From SIG452 sp045638525 (lineage in GTDB: Bacteria; Bacillota; Clostridia; UMGS1840): a stretch of 64,000 nt of DNA. Of this stretch, positions 15,391 through 23,446 are shown piece by piece. The position numbers and the translations under genes are program-made. Under the pieces are notes generated by a model. It was not told where the DNA came from. It saw only the letters and a program-made list of their open reading frames with translations, and did not search any database. Every line of letters starts with the position of its first letter. Positions within the stretch are counted from its first letter, which is position 1. The stretch spans positions 167,770-231,769 of the forward strand of contig JAZUBQ010000023.1 of assembly GCA_045638525.1 (NCBI GenBank). The letters run 5' to 3'.

Positions 15391-16749
15391 GTGAAAAAGG
15401 AATTTTTTAAAACAGCAGTTTTGACCTGTTTGGTCATTTCTTCTTTGATGCTGTCTGTTCATATTTGGTATGAGAAAGAATTATGGTCCTGGGACTATAG
15501 TTCTTTTGTGTATTCATTGAAAAATTTATTTGAAAAAGAGAATTCCGGCAAATTTTCCAGTACCGATGAATTGGTCTACTGGAGTGAATTTTCGCCGGAA
15601 TTTATTTCGTTTACCTACGGTTCTCAAAAAATGATAGCCTACAATTCTTCTCCCGAGTTTGAAGATGCCCTCTCGGTGGTTTCTCAGGCTGTGGATTCTT
15701 TAACAAAGGAAGGGGAACTTGTTTCCATTACCGAGGAAGAATATTTGAATACCTATAAAACCAACAGCGTAATGTTAAAATTTCCGGTGGAAGTCAATCT
15801 GCGGGAGTTTTTAAAACAGGATGATGACTTTTTTGGAACTGTGAAGAATCCCTACGTCACTACAGTGGTAATCGGGATTGATGAGTCGCAGAACAATTAC
15901 CTTTCGTTTTTTAACAATGACACAGGTCACGCCCATCGGATGTCGGTCAGCACCGGCGTGGATTCTGTAGCGATTGCAGAATCCATTCTTTCTTCCGGGC
16001 AAAATTCTTCCTTTGCGTTTGAATTGAATTTTGACGTAAAAAAAGATGACAGTGAACGTATTTTATTTCATCGGTTTGTTCCCATCACGTTGGAAGAAAC
16101 CACCTTACAGTCATTAAAAGCACAACCTGTTTTCTATTCTTCGGATTATGACGGCATTTTTAAAGCATTGGGAATTGTGAAAAATTCTGCCCGTACCTAT
16201 CGTGACAAAGAGGGGACAGTGCATTTTATTGAAAACCGTTCCACCTTGAAAATTTTTGAAGAAGGTGCATTTTATTTTGAAGCCACTGAGCCGGAAGCGG
16301 GAGTCAGCTTGACGAATAATGATGAAAAACAAGCGGTTTTGGAATTTGTGAATCTGTTATATCAGAATATCGCTCCCAAAAGCGATGCCTATCTCAGATT
16401 GTATCATATTCAAACAGCAGATGGGCAAACAGAATATGAGTTTGTATATCAAACCAGAAACGGCGCTTTGTATCTGGAGGGAGAACCTGCAGTGCGGGTC
16501 GTGGTGGAAAACGGCGTGATTGTGACATATGAACAGCGATTGCTGGAAGTCTCTGTTGCCGGAGCAACCAAAACTACACTCAGTGTGTTGGAAGCGTACG
16601 ATTCGCTGTATGACAGGGCAGATTTCAGCGAAAAAAGCAAACTGACCATCCGTAGTATGATTCCATGTCATATTATGAGAGATAGCGAAATTGAGGTTGG
16701 TTGGATATTCGGTTTTTCAGACAATTCTTTTGTATCTGTAATTCCGTAA
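15391..16749 (+). CDS. YycH-like (WalH) membrane-anchored regulatory protein
   Basis: The 452-residue protein has one N-terminal membrane segment (residues 7-25) and a large extracytoplasmic region. Length, topology and the immediately following YycI-like gene fit YycH, which in Bacillus and staphylococci forms a membrane complex with YycI that adjusts the WalK (YycG) sensor kinase of wall metabolism. Direct sequence similarity to YycH is weak by eye, so the call leans on the gene pair. The GTG start at 15391 follows TAAGGAG at 15376-15382. No walRK genes are adjacent in this window. Confidence 0.6.
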   Translation: MKKEFFKTAVLTCLVISSLMLSVHIWYEKELWSWDYSSFVYSLKNLFEKENSGKFSSTDELVYWSEFSPEFISFTYGSQKMIAYNSSPEFEDALSVVSQAVDSLTKEGELVSITEEEYLNTYKTNSVMLKFPVEVNLREFLKQDDDFFGTVKNPYVTTVVIGIDESQNNYLSFFNNDTGHAHRMSVSTGVDSVAIAESILSSGQNSSFAFELNFDVKKDDSERILFHRFVPITLEETTLQSLKAQPVFYSSDYDGIFKALGIVKNSARTYRDKEGTVHFIENRSTLKIFEEGAFYFEATEPEAGVSLTNNDEKQAVLEFVNLLYQNIAPKSDAYLRLYHIQTADGQTEYEFVYQTRNGALYLEGEPAVRVVVENGVIVTYEQRLLEVSVAGATKTTLSVLEAYDSLYDRADFSEKSKLTIRSMIPCHIMRDSEIEVGWIFGFSDNSFVSVIP

Positions 16750-16809
16750 ACTTTTATTGGAAAAACTATAACAGAGAATTCTTCATCTTTGGAAAGGAGT
16801 GAGTGTTTG

Positions 16810-17673
16810 ATGCAATGGCAACGGGCAAAAACCATCTTGATTGTAGTGTTTTTTTTGATTAATGTGTTGTTGGTATCGTATCTGTTTATGGAAGAAAACC
16901 GTTCCGATGGACAAGCACTTTCTGATTTAACAAACGTCCTTTCCCGCAATCAGATTACCTTGGAAATGACCATGTTACCCCGTTGGGAAAAGCAGGTTTT
17001 GGTGCCTGAATGGAACAGTCCGGTTTTGAGTTTAAAACAAGCCGAAGCGTTGATGGATTCTCCGGTGGCAATTAAGGACGGCTATTCGGATTCTGCAAAA
17101 ACTTGCACATTGGTTGTTTCCAACAATCAGTTATCTTATCAAAATCTTAATCCCAATGATAAAAAATTCCGTAAAGTTACCGCAAAAAATGTAACTTCCA
17201 AACTAAAAGATGTGATGGACGTTTTGGGAGTTGAAAAATGGGTAACACCCGTGGAAATTTTAGAACAGGATAACACCATCACCGTTATCTATGAATATCA
17301 GATTGCAAAACGGAAACTGTTCGGTTCCAAACTTGCGGTTACGGTTTCTTCGGACGGGATTTTAAAAATGGAAGGATTTTTGGGGATTCCTGACCAAAAG
17401 AATGGATTTTCCTACAGTCTTTCTCAATTGGAAACCGTTTTGCTGAGTCTGGCACAAAATAATGAAGACGAATATGCCATTTCCAATATCGAGCTTGGGT
17501 ATTATCTTGGTAGTTATCGGGATGCATTGGTTTCGCAGGCAATTCCCATTTATGTGGTTACCACTTCCCAAGAAACACTGTTTCTGGATGCCAGAGACGG
17601 TGTAGAAAATACCCAGCGAAATCTTTCTTACCTCGAGAAAGGAGACAACAATGAAGAAGTTTCTGGTGATTGA
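16810..17673 (+). CDS. YycI-like (WalI) membrane-anchored regulatory protein
   Basis: The 287-residue product begins MQWQRAKTILIVVFFLIN, the typical start of YycI proteins: a short Trp-containing cap, AKT, then one membrane helix (residues 8-27). The rest is extracytoplasmic and ends in a YycI-like region with YYLGSYRDALVSQAIPIY. AAAGGAG at 16793-16799 supports the ATG at 16810. The 3' end overlaps polA by 23 nt. It would act with the preceding protein in controlling a WalK-type kinase encoded elsewhere. Confidence 0.7.
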   Translation: MQWQRAKTILIVVFFLINVLLVSYLFMEENRSDGQALSDLTNVLSRNQITLEMTMLPRWEKQVLVPEWNSPVLSLKQAEALMDSPVAIKDGYSDSAKTCTLVVSNNQLSYQNLNPNDKKFRKVTAKNVTSKLKDVMDVLGVEKWVTPVEILEQDNTITVIYEYQIAKRKLFGSKLAVTVSSDGILKMEGFLGIPDQKNGFSYSLSQLETVLLSLAQNNEDEYAISNIELGYYLGSYRDALVSQAIPIYVVTTSQETLFLDARDGVENTQRNLSYLEKGDNNEEVSGD

Positions 17674-20137
17674 TGCCAACAGTATTTTAAATCGTGCTTT
17701 TTATGCCATTCGTCCCCTGACCAACAAAGAAGGGTTGAACACCAACGGGATTTTTGGTTTTTTAAATATTTTATTAAAAGAACTGGATGCAGAACAGCCG
17801 GATTATATTGTGTGCTGTTTTGATGTATCCCGTGTAACCTTCCGTACGGCGTTATACGGCGATTATAAGGGAACCCGAAAAGAAACCCCTGCTGAGCTAA
17901 AAGAACAGTTTACACCCTTAAAAGAGCTTCTTACGGCTATGAATATCCCTGTGTTGGAAAAAGAAAACTACGAAGCGGATGATTTAATCGGAACCATCTC
18001 TCGTGTTTGTTCCGAAGAACAGCTGGAATGTTTGATTTTGACCGGCGATAAAGACGATTTGCAGTTGGTAGACGAGTTTGTCAATGTGAAACTGGTGATT
18101 ACCCGTATGGGGAAAACCGAAACTACCCGAATGGACATTGAAGCGGTCAAAGAAAAATACAGTGGTCTTTTGCCCAAAGAACTGATTGATTTAAAAGCCA
18201 TTATGGGGGATAAATCAGACAATATTCCCGGAGTGGCAGGCATTGGCGAAGTTGGCGGATTAAAACTGATTGCAGAATATAAAACCTTGGAAAATTTATA
18301 TGAAAATATTGACTCGGTGAAAGATAGTCTCAAAAAGAAACTGCTTGCCGACAAGGAAAACGCATTTTTATCCCGGGAACTGGGCACCATTTGTCGGGAT
18401 GTTCCCATAGATACCGAAATTTCAAATTATGAAAGAAAACCTTATGATATTCCTCGTTTGACAGAAGTATTAACAAAGCTGAATTTCACCAGCTTTTTAA
18501 ACCGTTTGACCGGGGAAAGTGCTCCTGCACAGCCAAAAGAGGAAATCACTATTTTCGGACGGGATGAATTTTTTGAATCTCCCATCCAAAACACACTGTA
18601 TTATCTTTGTGACAAAGATTCCATTTTGGTGGAAAAAGAGGGTAGGGTTTATCAGCTTCCCTTTGATGATGAGGAATTTTTAAAGCTGTTGCAGGATAAA
18701 AACATGGTCAAAGTAACCGCACAGGTCAAACAACAGATGCATTCCGGATTCTCTTTTTCGGGAGAAGTTCGTGATGTGGCGTTGATGGCGTATGTGTGTG
18801 ACCCCAAATATAATGACGGTGACTTTTCTAAAATTTATTACCATTTTCTGTCGCAAATGGCAGAGGATGCGGCGGCATTTACCAAATATCTGCCTGCTTT
18901 GTATCAGAAGCTTAACAGTTTGGTGGAAGAACATCAGCTCTTTTATATCAATGAAATGGAGCATCAGCTCATCGGTATCCTTTATGAAATGGAATGTCAC
19001 GGTGTTAAAATTGATGCAACTTCTTTGGACACTTTATCTGCGTTGCTAACCCAAAAAACCAAAGAACTTGCGGACGCAATCTATCTGGAAGCAGGAGAAT
19101 CGTTTAATATTCTGTCACCCAAACAACTGGGCACCATACTGTTTGAAAAATTGGGACTGCCTCCCGTAAAGAAAACAAAATCCGGTTATTCAACCAATGC
19201 GGAAGTGTTGGAAAAACTCAGCGGAACCCATAAAATTATTGATTTAATCAAAGAATATCGTCAGGTGACAAAATTAAATTCCACCTATGTGGAAGGATTT
19301 CGGACAGCGATGGATGAAGATGGGATTCTTCGTACCACCTATCAGCAGACTATGACTCAGACAGGACGTTTGTCTTCTACGGAACCGAATTTACAAAACA
19401 TTCCCATTCGTACTGAAGAGGGAAGAAAAATCAGAGAAGTGATTCTTCCGAAAAATGATTTGTTTATTTCTGCCGACTATTCTCAGATTGAACTTCGTGT
19501 TCTGGCGCATATTTCCGGGGATGAAAACTTAATTCATGCCTTTATGGATGGGGAAGATGTTCATACCTCCACTGCAAAACGTCTGTTTTCGGCGGATGAA
19601 ATCACACCTGACCACCGTCGTGCTGCAAAAGCGGTCAATTTTGGTCTGATTTATGGCAAAGGTGCTTTTTCTCTGGCAAAAGATTTGGGAATCAGCCGAT
19701 ATGAAGCACAGGAATATATCACCCGTTATCTGGGGCAGTATCCCAAAGTGGAAGACTATATGCAAAAAGTTATAGAAGATGCCACCGAAGATGGTTATAC
19801 CAAAACCCTCTATCATCGTCGTCGGTATTTCCCGGAACTTCGGGAAAAGAATCATATGGTGAAAGAAGCCGGTAAACGTGCAGCATTAAACAGCCCCATT
19901 CAAGGGACAGCTGCCGATATCATCAAACTTGCTATGATTCGGGTGCATGAAGAATTAAAACCCTACAAAAGTAAACTTTCTTTGCAGATTCACGACGAAT
20001 TGGTGATTGACTGTGTCAAAGAGGAAGAAGAAGCGGTGAAAGAACTGCTCAAGCGTTGTATGGAAAACGCGGTAAACTTGTCAGTTCCGTTGGATGTTTC
20101 TCTTTCAACAGGCAACAATTTAGACGAATGTAAATAA
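17651..20137 (+). CDS. polA: DNA polymerase I
   Basis: The 828-residue enzyme has an N-terminal 5'-3' flap nuclease (about 1-290, with NYEADDLIGT and GDKSDNIPGVAGIGE), a shortened middle domain, and a full polymerase domain with motif A (SADYSQIELRVLAH), the O-helix KAVNFGLIYGKG and motif C IHDELVID. The middle region lacks the acidic exonuclease residues, so 3'-5' proofreading is very probably absent, as in many Firmicutes. It fills gaps in repair and removes Okazaki primers. Its ATG follows GAAAGGAG and lies inside the end of the YycI-like gene. Confidence 0.96.
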   Translation: MKKFLVIDANSILNRAFYAIRPLTNKEGLNTNGIFGFLNILLKELDAEQPDYIVCCFDVSRVTFRTALYGDYKGTRKETPAELKEQFTPLKELLTAMNIPVLEKENYEADDLIGTISRVCSEEQLECLILTGDKDDLQLVDEFVNVKLVITRMGKTETTRMDIEAVKEKYSGLLPKELIDLKAIMGDKSDNIPGVAGIGEVGGLKLIAEYKTLENLYENIDSVKDSLKKKLLADKENAFLSRELGTICRDVPIDTEISNYERKPYDIPRLTEVLTKLNFTSFLNRLTGESAPAQPKEEITIFGRDEFFESPIQNTLYYLCDKDSILVEKEGRVYQLPFDDEEFLKLLQDKNMVKVTAQVKQQMHSGFSFSGEVRDVALMAYVCDPKYNDGDFSKIYYHFLSQMAEDAAAFTKYLPALYQKLNSLVEEHQLFYINEMEHQLIGILYEMECHGVKIDATSLDTLSALLTQKTKELADAIYLEAGESFNILSPKQLGTILFEKLGLPPVKKTKSGYSTNAEVLEKLSGTHKIIDLIKEYRQVTKLNSTYVEGFRTAMDEDGILRTTYQQTMTQTGRLSSTEPNLQNIPIRTEEGRKIREVILPKNDLFISADYSQIELRVLAHISGDENLIHAFMDGEDVHTSTAKRLFSADEITPDHRRAAKAVNFGLIYGKGAFSLAKDLGISRYEAQEYITRYLGQYPKVEDYMQKVIEDATEDGYTKTLYHRRRYFPELREKNHMVKEAGKRAALNSPIQGTAADIIKLAMIRVHEELKPYKSKLSLQIHDELVIDCVKEEEEAVKELLKRCMENAVNLSVPLDVSLSTGNNLDECK

Positions 20138-20170
20138 AATGTCGCAGTGATTTTCACTGCGACATTTTTT
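20137..20170. terminator. Bidirectional terminator between polA and the RAYT gene
   Basis: GTCGCAGTGA pairs with TCACTGCGAC around a 3-nt loop, flanked by AAAAT on one side and ATTTTTT on the other, so it can end polA and the convergent transposase transcript. The transposase stop codon lies inside the stem. Confidence 0.85.
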
Positions 20171-20666
20171 CGTCATTATAAAAACAATCCAATTCCCATT
20201 TTAGGGGATTTGTTTCAATATATTCATATATTTTTTTGTAATCTTTTTCGTTTCGGATAATATGGTCGTGAAAAGAGGTTTGGAATATTTGTTGTTCCGA
20301 ATACCCTGCTTTTTTGCACATTCGTGTAGCAATTGATTTCAACGCACAAATTACGTCTGATATTGTAGGGCAGGGGCTTGCTCCTGCCGAAGCTTCGTAA
20401 TTGGAAATAATCAGATGAATATGATTTGGCATAATAACATAACAGTCTATTTTTACACCAACATACCGTTCTTCCAAATGTTCGATTTGTTGTTGGAGGA
20501 TTTGTCCGTATATAGTCAGCCTGTTTTCGGCAGGAGCAAGCCCCTGCCCTACGGCAATTTCCGACAACAAATTTTGTCTGTCTTTTGTACAAATGGTTAC
20601 AAAATATGCACCCGGTGTGGAATAGTCATATTCTTTTAATCTGGTTGGTTTTCGTTTTGAAAATTC
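20154..20666 (-). CDS. REP-associated tyrosine transposase (Y1/HUH, IS200-like)
   Basis: The roughly 170-residue protein starts with RKPTRLKEYDYSTPGAYF and continues VTICTKDR, the N-terminal signature of RAYTs. It has the HUH motif MPNHIHLII and a conserved C-terminal YIETNPLKW whose tyrosine fits the single catalytic nucleophile. RAYTs are domesticated single-strand transposases linked to spreading palindromic REP repeats. Two in-frame segments, AVGQGLAPAEN and SAGASPCPT, are the translations of two inverted copies of a palindromic repeat (20365-20389, 20528-20552). The ATG at 20666 is preferred; a frame opening at 20705 would overlap rarA by 80 nt instead of 41, and neither has a strong ribosome binding site. 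Confidence 0.85.
   Translation of the reverse strand, partial: EFSKRKPTRLKEYDYSTPGAYFVTICTKDRQNLLSEIAVGQGLAPAENRLTIYGQILQQQIEHLEERYVGVKIDCYVIMPNHIHLIISNYEASAGASPCPTISDVICALKSIATRMCKKAGYSEQQIFQTSFHDHIIRNEKDYKKIYEYIETNPLKWELDCFYNDEKMSQ
20365..20389. repeat. REP-like palindromic repeat, copy 1 (within RAYT gene)
   Basis: This 25-bp unit begins GTAGGGCAGGGGCTTG and ends GCTCCTGCCG. It is the exact reverse complement of the unit at 20528-20552, 138 bp away, and each unit can fold on itself (GGCAGGGGC...GCTCCTGCC). Confidence 0.85.
20528..20552. repeat. REP-like palindromic repeat, copy 2 (within RAYT gene)
   Basis: This unit is the exact 25-bp inverted copy of the unit at 20365-20389. Both are translated in frame in the transposase. 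Confidence 0.85.
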
Positions 20667-21969
20667 CATTATTGTTTCTTTTTTGCTTTGCCCAGGAGGC
20701 ATCAATTTTTTTTGCGTAGTCTAAAATTCCGTTTTCAAATTTATTATCACACGGGGAATAATAGCGTTTGTCTTTGATTTCGTCGGGCAAATATTGTTGC
20801 GGCACATAATGGTTGGGGAAATCGTGGGGATACTGATATCCTTTTGCCCGACCAAGCTTTTCGGCACCGCCGTAATGCCCGTCCTTCAGATGGGCGGGAA
20901 TATCTCCCGTGTGGGAGTGTTCCACATCGTATAATGCCGCATCAATGGCGGTAATGGCAGAGTTTGATTTTGGTGCTGTTGCCAGCAGAATCACCGCTTG
21001 TGCCAGGGGGATTCTTGCTTCGGGGAATCCCAACTGAAATGCCGCATCCACGCAGGATTTCACAATGGAAACCGCTTGGGGATAGGCAAGACCGATATCC
21101 TCTGATGCCATGACCTGAATCCGTCGGCAAATGGAGATTAAATCGCCACCGGCAATGAGTCTTGCAAGATAATGAATCGCTGCATCCGGATCGCTGCCCC
21201 GAACGGATTTTTGCAAAGCAGAGAGAACGTCATAGTGGCTGTCGCCGTCCCGGTCATAACGAAAGGCTTTTTTGGAGGTGGCACGTTCCGCATCTTCCAA
21301 AGTTACCACAATTTTCCCGTCGGCTTCCACTTTGGCAATCATACTGCACATTTCCACGGTGTTTAACGCCTTTCGGCAATCTCCGCAAGAGCATCTTGCG
21401 ATATGGCTGACTGCTTCCTCGGAAAATGTGATGTCTGTGGTTTCCTGTAAGATTTTGATGGCACGGGTTATCGCCTGACGAATGTCCTCCTCGGACAATT
21501 CTTTGAATTCAAACACCGTACAACGGGACAAAAGGGCATTATAAATATAAAAATAGGGATTTTCGGTGGTGGAGGCAATTAAGGTGATGTCGCCTTTTTC
21601 CACATATTCCAACAGGGATTGCTGTTGCTTTTTATTGAAATTCTGAATTTCGTCTAAGTATAATACCACGCCGTTTTGCCCTTGGAAACCATCTAAATCC
21701 GCAATAATTGCTTTGATATCTGCCACGGATGCATTGGTGGCATTGAGCTTATAAAGCTGTTTGTTGATGTTTTTTGCAATCAGGTTGGCAACGGTGGTTT
21801 TTCCGGTTCCTGACGGTCCGTAAAAAATCATATTGGGTAAACTCATCCCCGGCTCTTTCGCGCGTTCCAACACAGCAAAAACAGGCATCCCCTCGGAGAG
21901 GAGATGCCTTTGACCGACTACTTCGGTAATATGCTGAGGACGTAATCTGTCTGCCAGCGGTTTACTCAT
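20626..21969 (-). CDS. rarA: Replication-associated recombination protein A (RarA/MgsA AAA+ ATPase)
   Basis: The 447-residue AAA+ protein is related to clamp loaders and acts at stalled replication forks. It begins MSKPLADRLRPQHITEVVGQ, with Walker A GPSGTGKTT (about 51-59), Walker B VLYLDEIQNF (about 96-105), an ASTTENP sensor-1-type motif and the C-terminal tetramerisation domain with YPHDFPNHYVPQQYLP. The ATG at 21969 overlaps the glyA stop codon (8-nt overlap), implying coupled translation; the longer frame with TTG at 21987 is less likely. The C-terminal tail, about 18 residues after AKQKR, overlaps the RAYT gene and may be altered by that insertion. Confidence 0.93.
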   Translation of the reverse strand: MSKPLADRLRPQHITEVVGQRHLLSEGMPVFAVLERAKEPGMSLPNMIFYGPSGTGKTTVANLIAKNINKQLYKLNATNASVADIKAIIADLDGFQGQNGVVLYLDEIQNFNKKQQQSLLEYVEKGDITLIASTTENPYFYIYNALLSRCTVFEFKELSEEDIRQAITRAIKILQETTDITFSEEAVSHIARCSCGDCRKALNTVEMCSMIAKVEADGKIVVTLEDAERATSKKAFRYDRDGDSHYDVLSALQKSVRGSDPDAAIHYLARLIAGGDLISICRRIQVMASEDIGLAYPQAVSIVKSCVDAAFQLGFPEARIPLAQAVILLATAPKSNSAITAIDAALYDVEHSHTGDIPAHLKDGHYGGAEKLGRAKGYQYPHDFPNHYVPQQYLPDEIKDKRYYSPCDNKFENGILDYAKKIDASWAKQKRNNNGIFKTKTNQIKRI

Positions 21970-23200
21970 ACAGTTTATATTTTGCAACCAGTTCTTTTAC
22001 GCCTTGGCGTACAGTTTCTTTGTTGCCTTCAAAATCTTTTAAGGTCATAGCGATTAATTTTGCGATGACTTTCATATCTTCCACACCCATACCTCTGGAG
22101 GTAACCGCTGCAGTACCAACACGGATGCCGCTGGTGATGAAGGGAGACTGGGGATCGTTGGGGATTGCATTTTTGTTTACAGTGATGCCAACTTCGTCTA
22201 AGTTGTGTTCTGCATCTTTACCGGTTACGTTTAAGTTTCTTAAATCCAGTAACATTAAGTGGTTATCGGTACCGCCGGAAACCAAATCAATGCCTTCTTC
22301 TAAGAATGCTTCGGATAATGCTTTTGCATTTTCCACAATTCGTTTCTGATATTCTTTGAATTCAGGAGTTAAGGCTTCGCCCAAAGCAACTGCTTTTCCG
22401 GCAATTACGTGCATCAAAGGACCACCCTGTAAACCGGGGAATACCGCTTTGTCAATCGCTTTTGCGTATTCTTCCTTACACATAATCATACCGCCACGGG
22501 GTCCTCTTAAGGTTTTGTGAGTGGTGGTGGTAACAAAGTCAGCATAGGGAACCGGACTGGGATGAATTCCTGCTGCAACCAGACCTGCGATGTGAGCGAT
22601 GTCAACCATTAAGTATGCACCCACTTCGTCTGCGATTTCTTTGAATTTGGGGAAATCAATCACTCTGGGATATGCAGATGCACCGCACACAATCATTTTG
22701 GGTTTGTGTTCCAATGCCAATTCTCTTACTTTATCATAGTTGATGGTGTGAGTATCATCATCAACACCGTAAGAAACGATGTTAAAATATTTACCGGAAA
22801 TATTAACCGGGCTACCATGGCTTAAGTGGCCGCCGTGTGCTAAGCTCATACCTAAAATGGTATCACCGGGCTCTAACATTGCAAAATACACCGCAGTGTT
22901 TGCATTTGCACCGGAATGAGGCTGCACATTGGCATGGTCACAACCAAAAATTTCTTTTGCACGGTCTCTTGCAATATCTTCTACGATATCCACACATTCG
23001 CAACCGCCATAGTAACGTTTGCCGGGATATCCTTCTGCATATTTATTGGTTAACGGAGAGCCAACTGCTTCCAAAACTGCGGGAGAAACGAAGTTTTCGG
23101 ATGCAATCAGTTCGATTTTACTGCGCTGTCTGGATGCTTCCAGTTCAATCGCTTCTGCAACTTTCGGGTCAGTTTGTTTAAGAATTTTTGTAAAGTCCAT
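21962..23200 (-). CDS. glyA: Serine hydroxymethyltransferase
   Basis: The 412-residue PLP enzyme interconverts serine and glycine with tetrahydrofolate, supplying one-carbon units. The PLP lysine is in TTTTHKTLRGPRGG, and the family motifs ELIASENFVSP, YAEGYPGKRYYGG and QPHSGANAN are intact; length is normal. It has its own promoter and starts the minus-strand transcript glyA-rarA. Confidence 0.97.
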   Translation of the reverse strand: MDFTKILKQTDPKVAEAIELEASRQRSKIELIASENFVSPAVLEAVGSPLTNKYAEGYPGKRYYGGCECVDIVEDIARDRAKEIFGCDHANVQPHSGANANTAVYFAMLEPGDTILGMSLAHGGHLSHGSPVNISGKYFNIVSYGVDDDTHTINYDKVRELALEHKPKMIVCGASAYPRVIDFPKFKEIADEVGAYLMVDIAHIAGLVAAGIHPSPVPYADFVTTTTHKTLRGPRGGMIMCKEEYAKAIDKAVFPGLQGGPLMHVIAGKAVALGEALTPEFKEYQKRIVENAKALSEAFLEEGIDLVSGGTDNHLMLLDLRNLNVTGKDAEHNLDEVGITVNKNAIPNDPQSPFITSGIRVGTAAVTSRGMGVEDMKVIAKLIAMTLKDFEGNKETVRQGVKELVAKYKLYE

Positions 23201-23275
23201 TGTTGTTACCCTTTCTTACTCTATCTTAATGAATTTTTATTCAAAAATATTGTGAAACAAATCCTTCACAAGCAT

Positions 23276-23304
23276 ATTATACAATACAAATGTTTTTTTT
23301 ACAA
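23276..23304 (-). promoter_or_regulatory. Promoter of glyA
   Basis: On the minus strand TTGTAA and TATAAT are spaced 17 bp, about 75 bp before the glyA start. Confidence 0.8.
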
Positions 23305-23360
23305 GTCTTTTTGAGAAATTTATTGTCAAATTTCTTCAATATAACAAAAATAACGAAAAT

Positions 23361-23420
23361 AAAAAAAGGGCATCGCCGTTTGGTTCGGAAGATTTCCGAC
23401 TTCAAGGGATGCCCGATTTT
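23361..23420 (-). terminator. Terminator of groES-groEL
   Basis: On the minus strand GGGCATC pairs with GATGCCC, with an inner CGGAAATCTTCCG hairpin, and the structure runs into TTTTTTT. It lies 27 bp after the groEL stop. Confidence 0.82.
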
Positions 23421-23446
23421 TATGAATTTATGGGAATCACAGGGGA

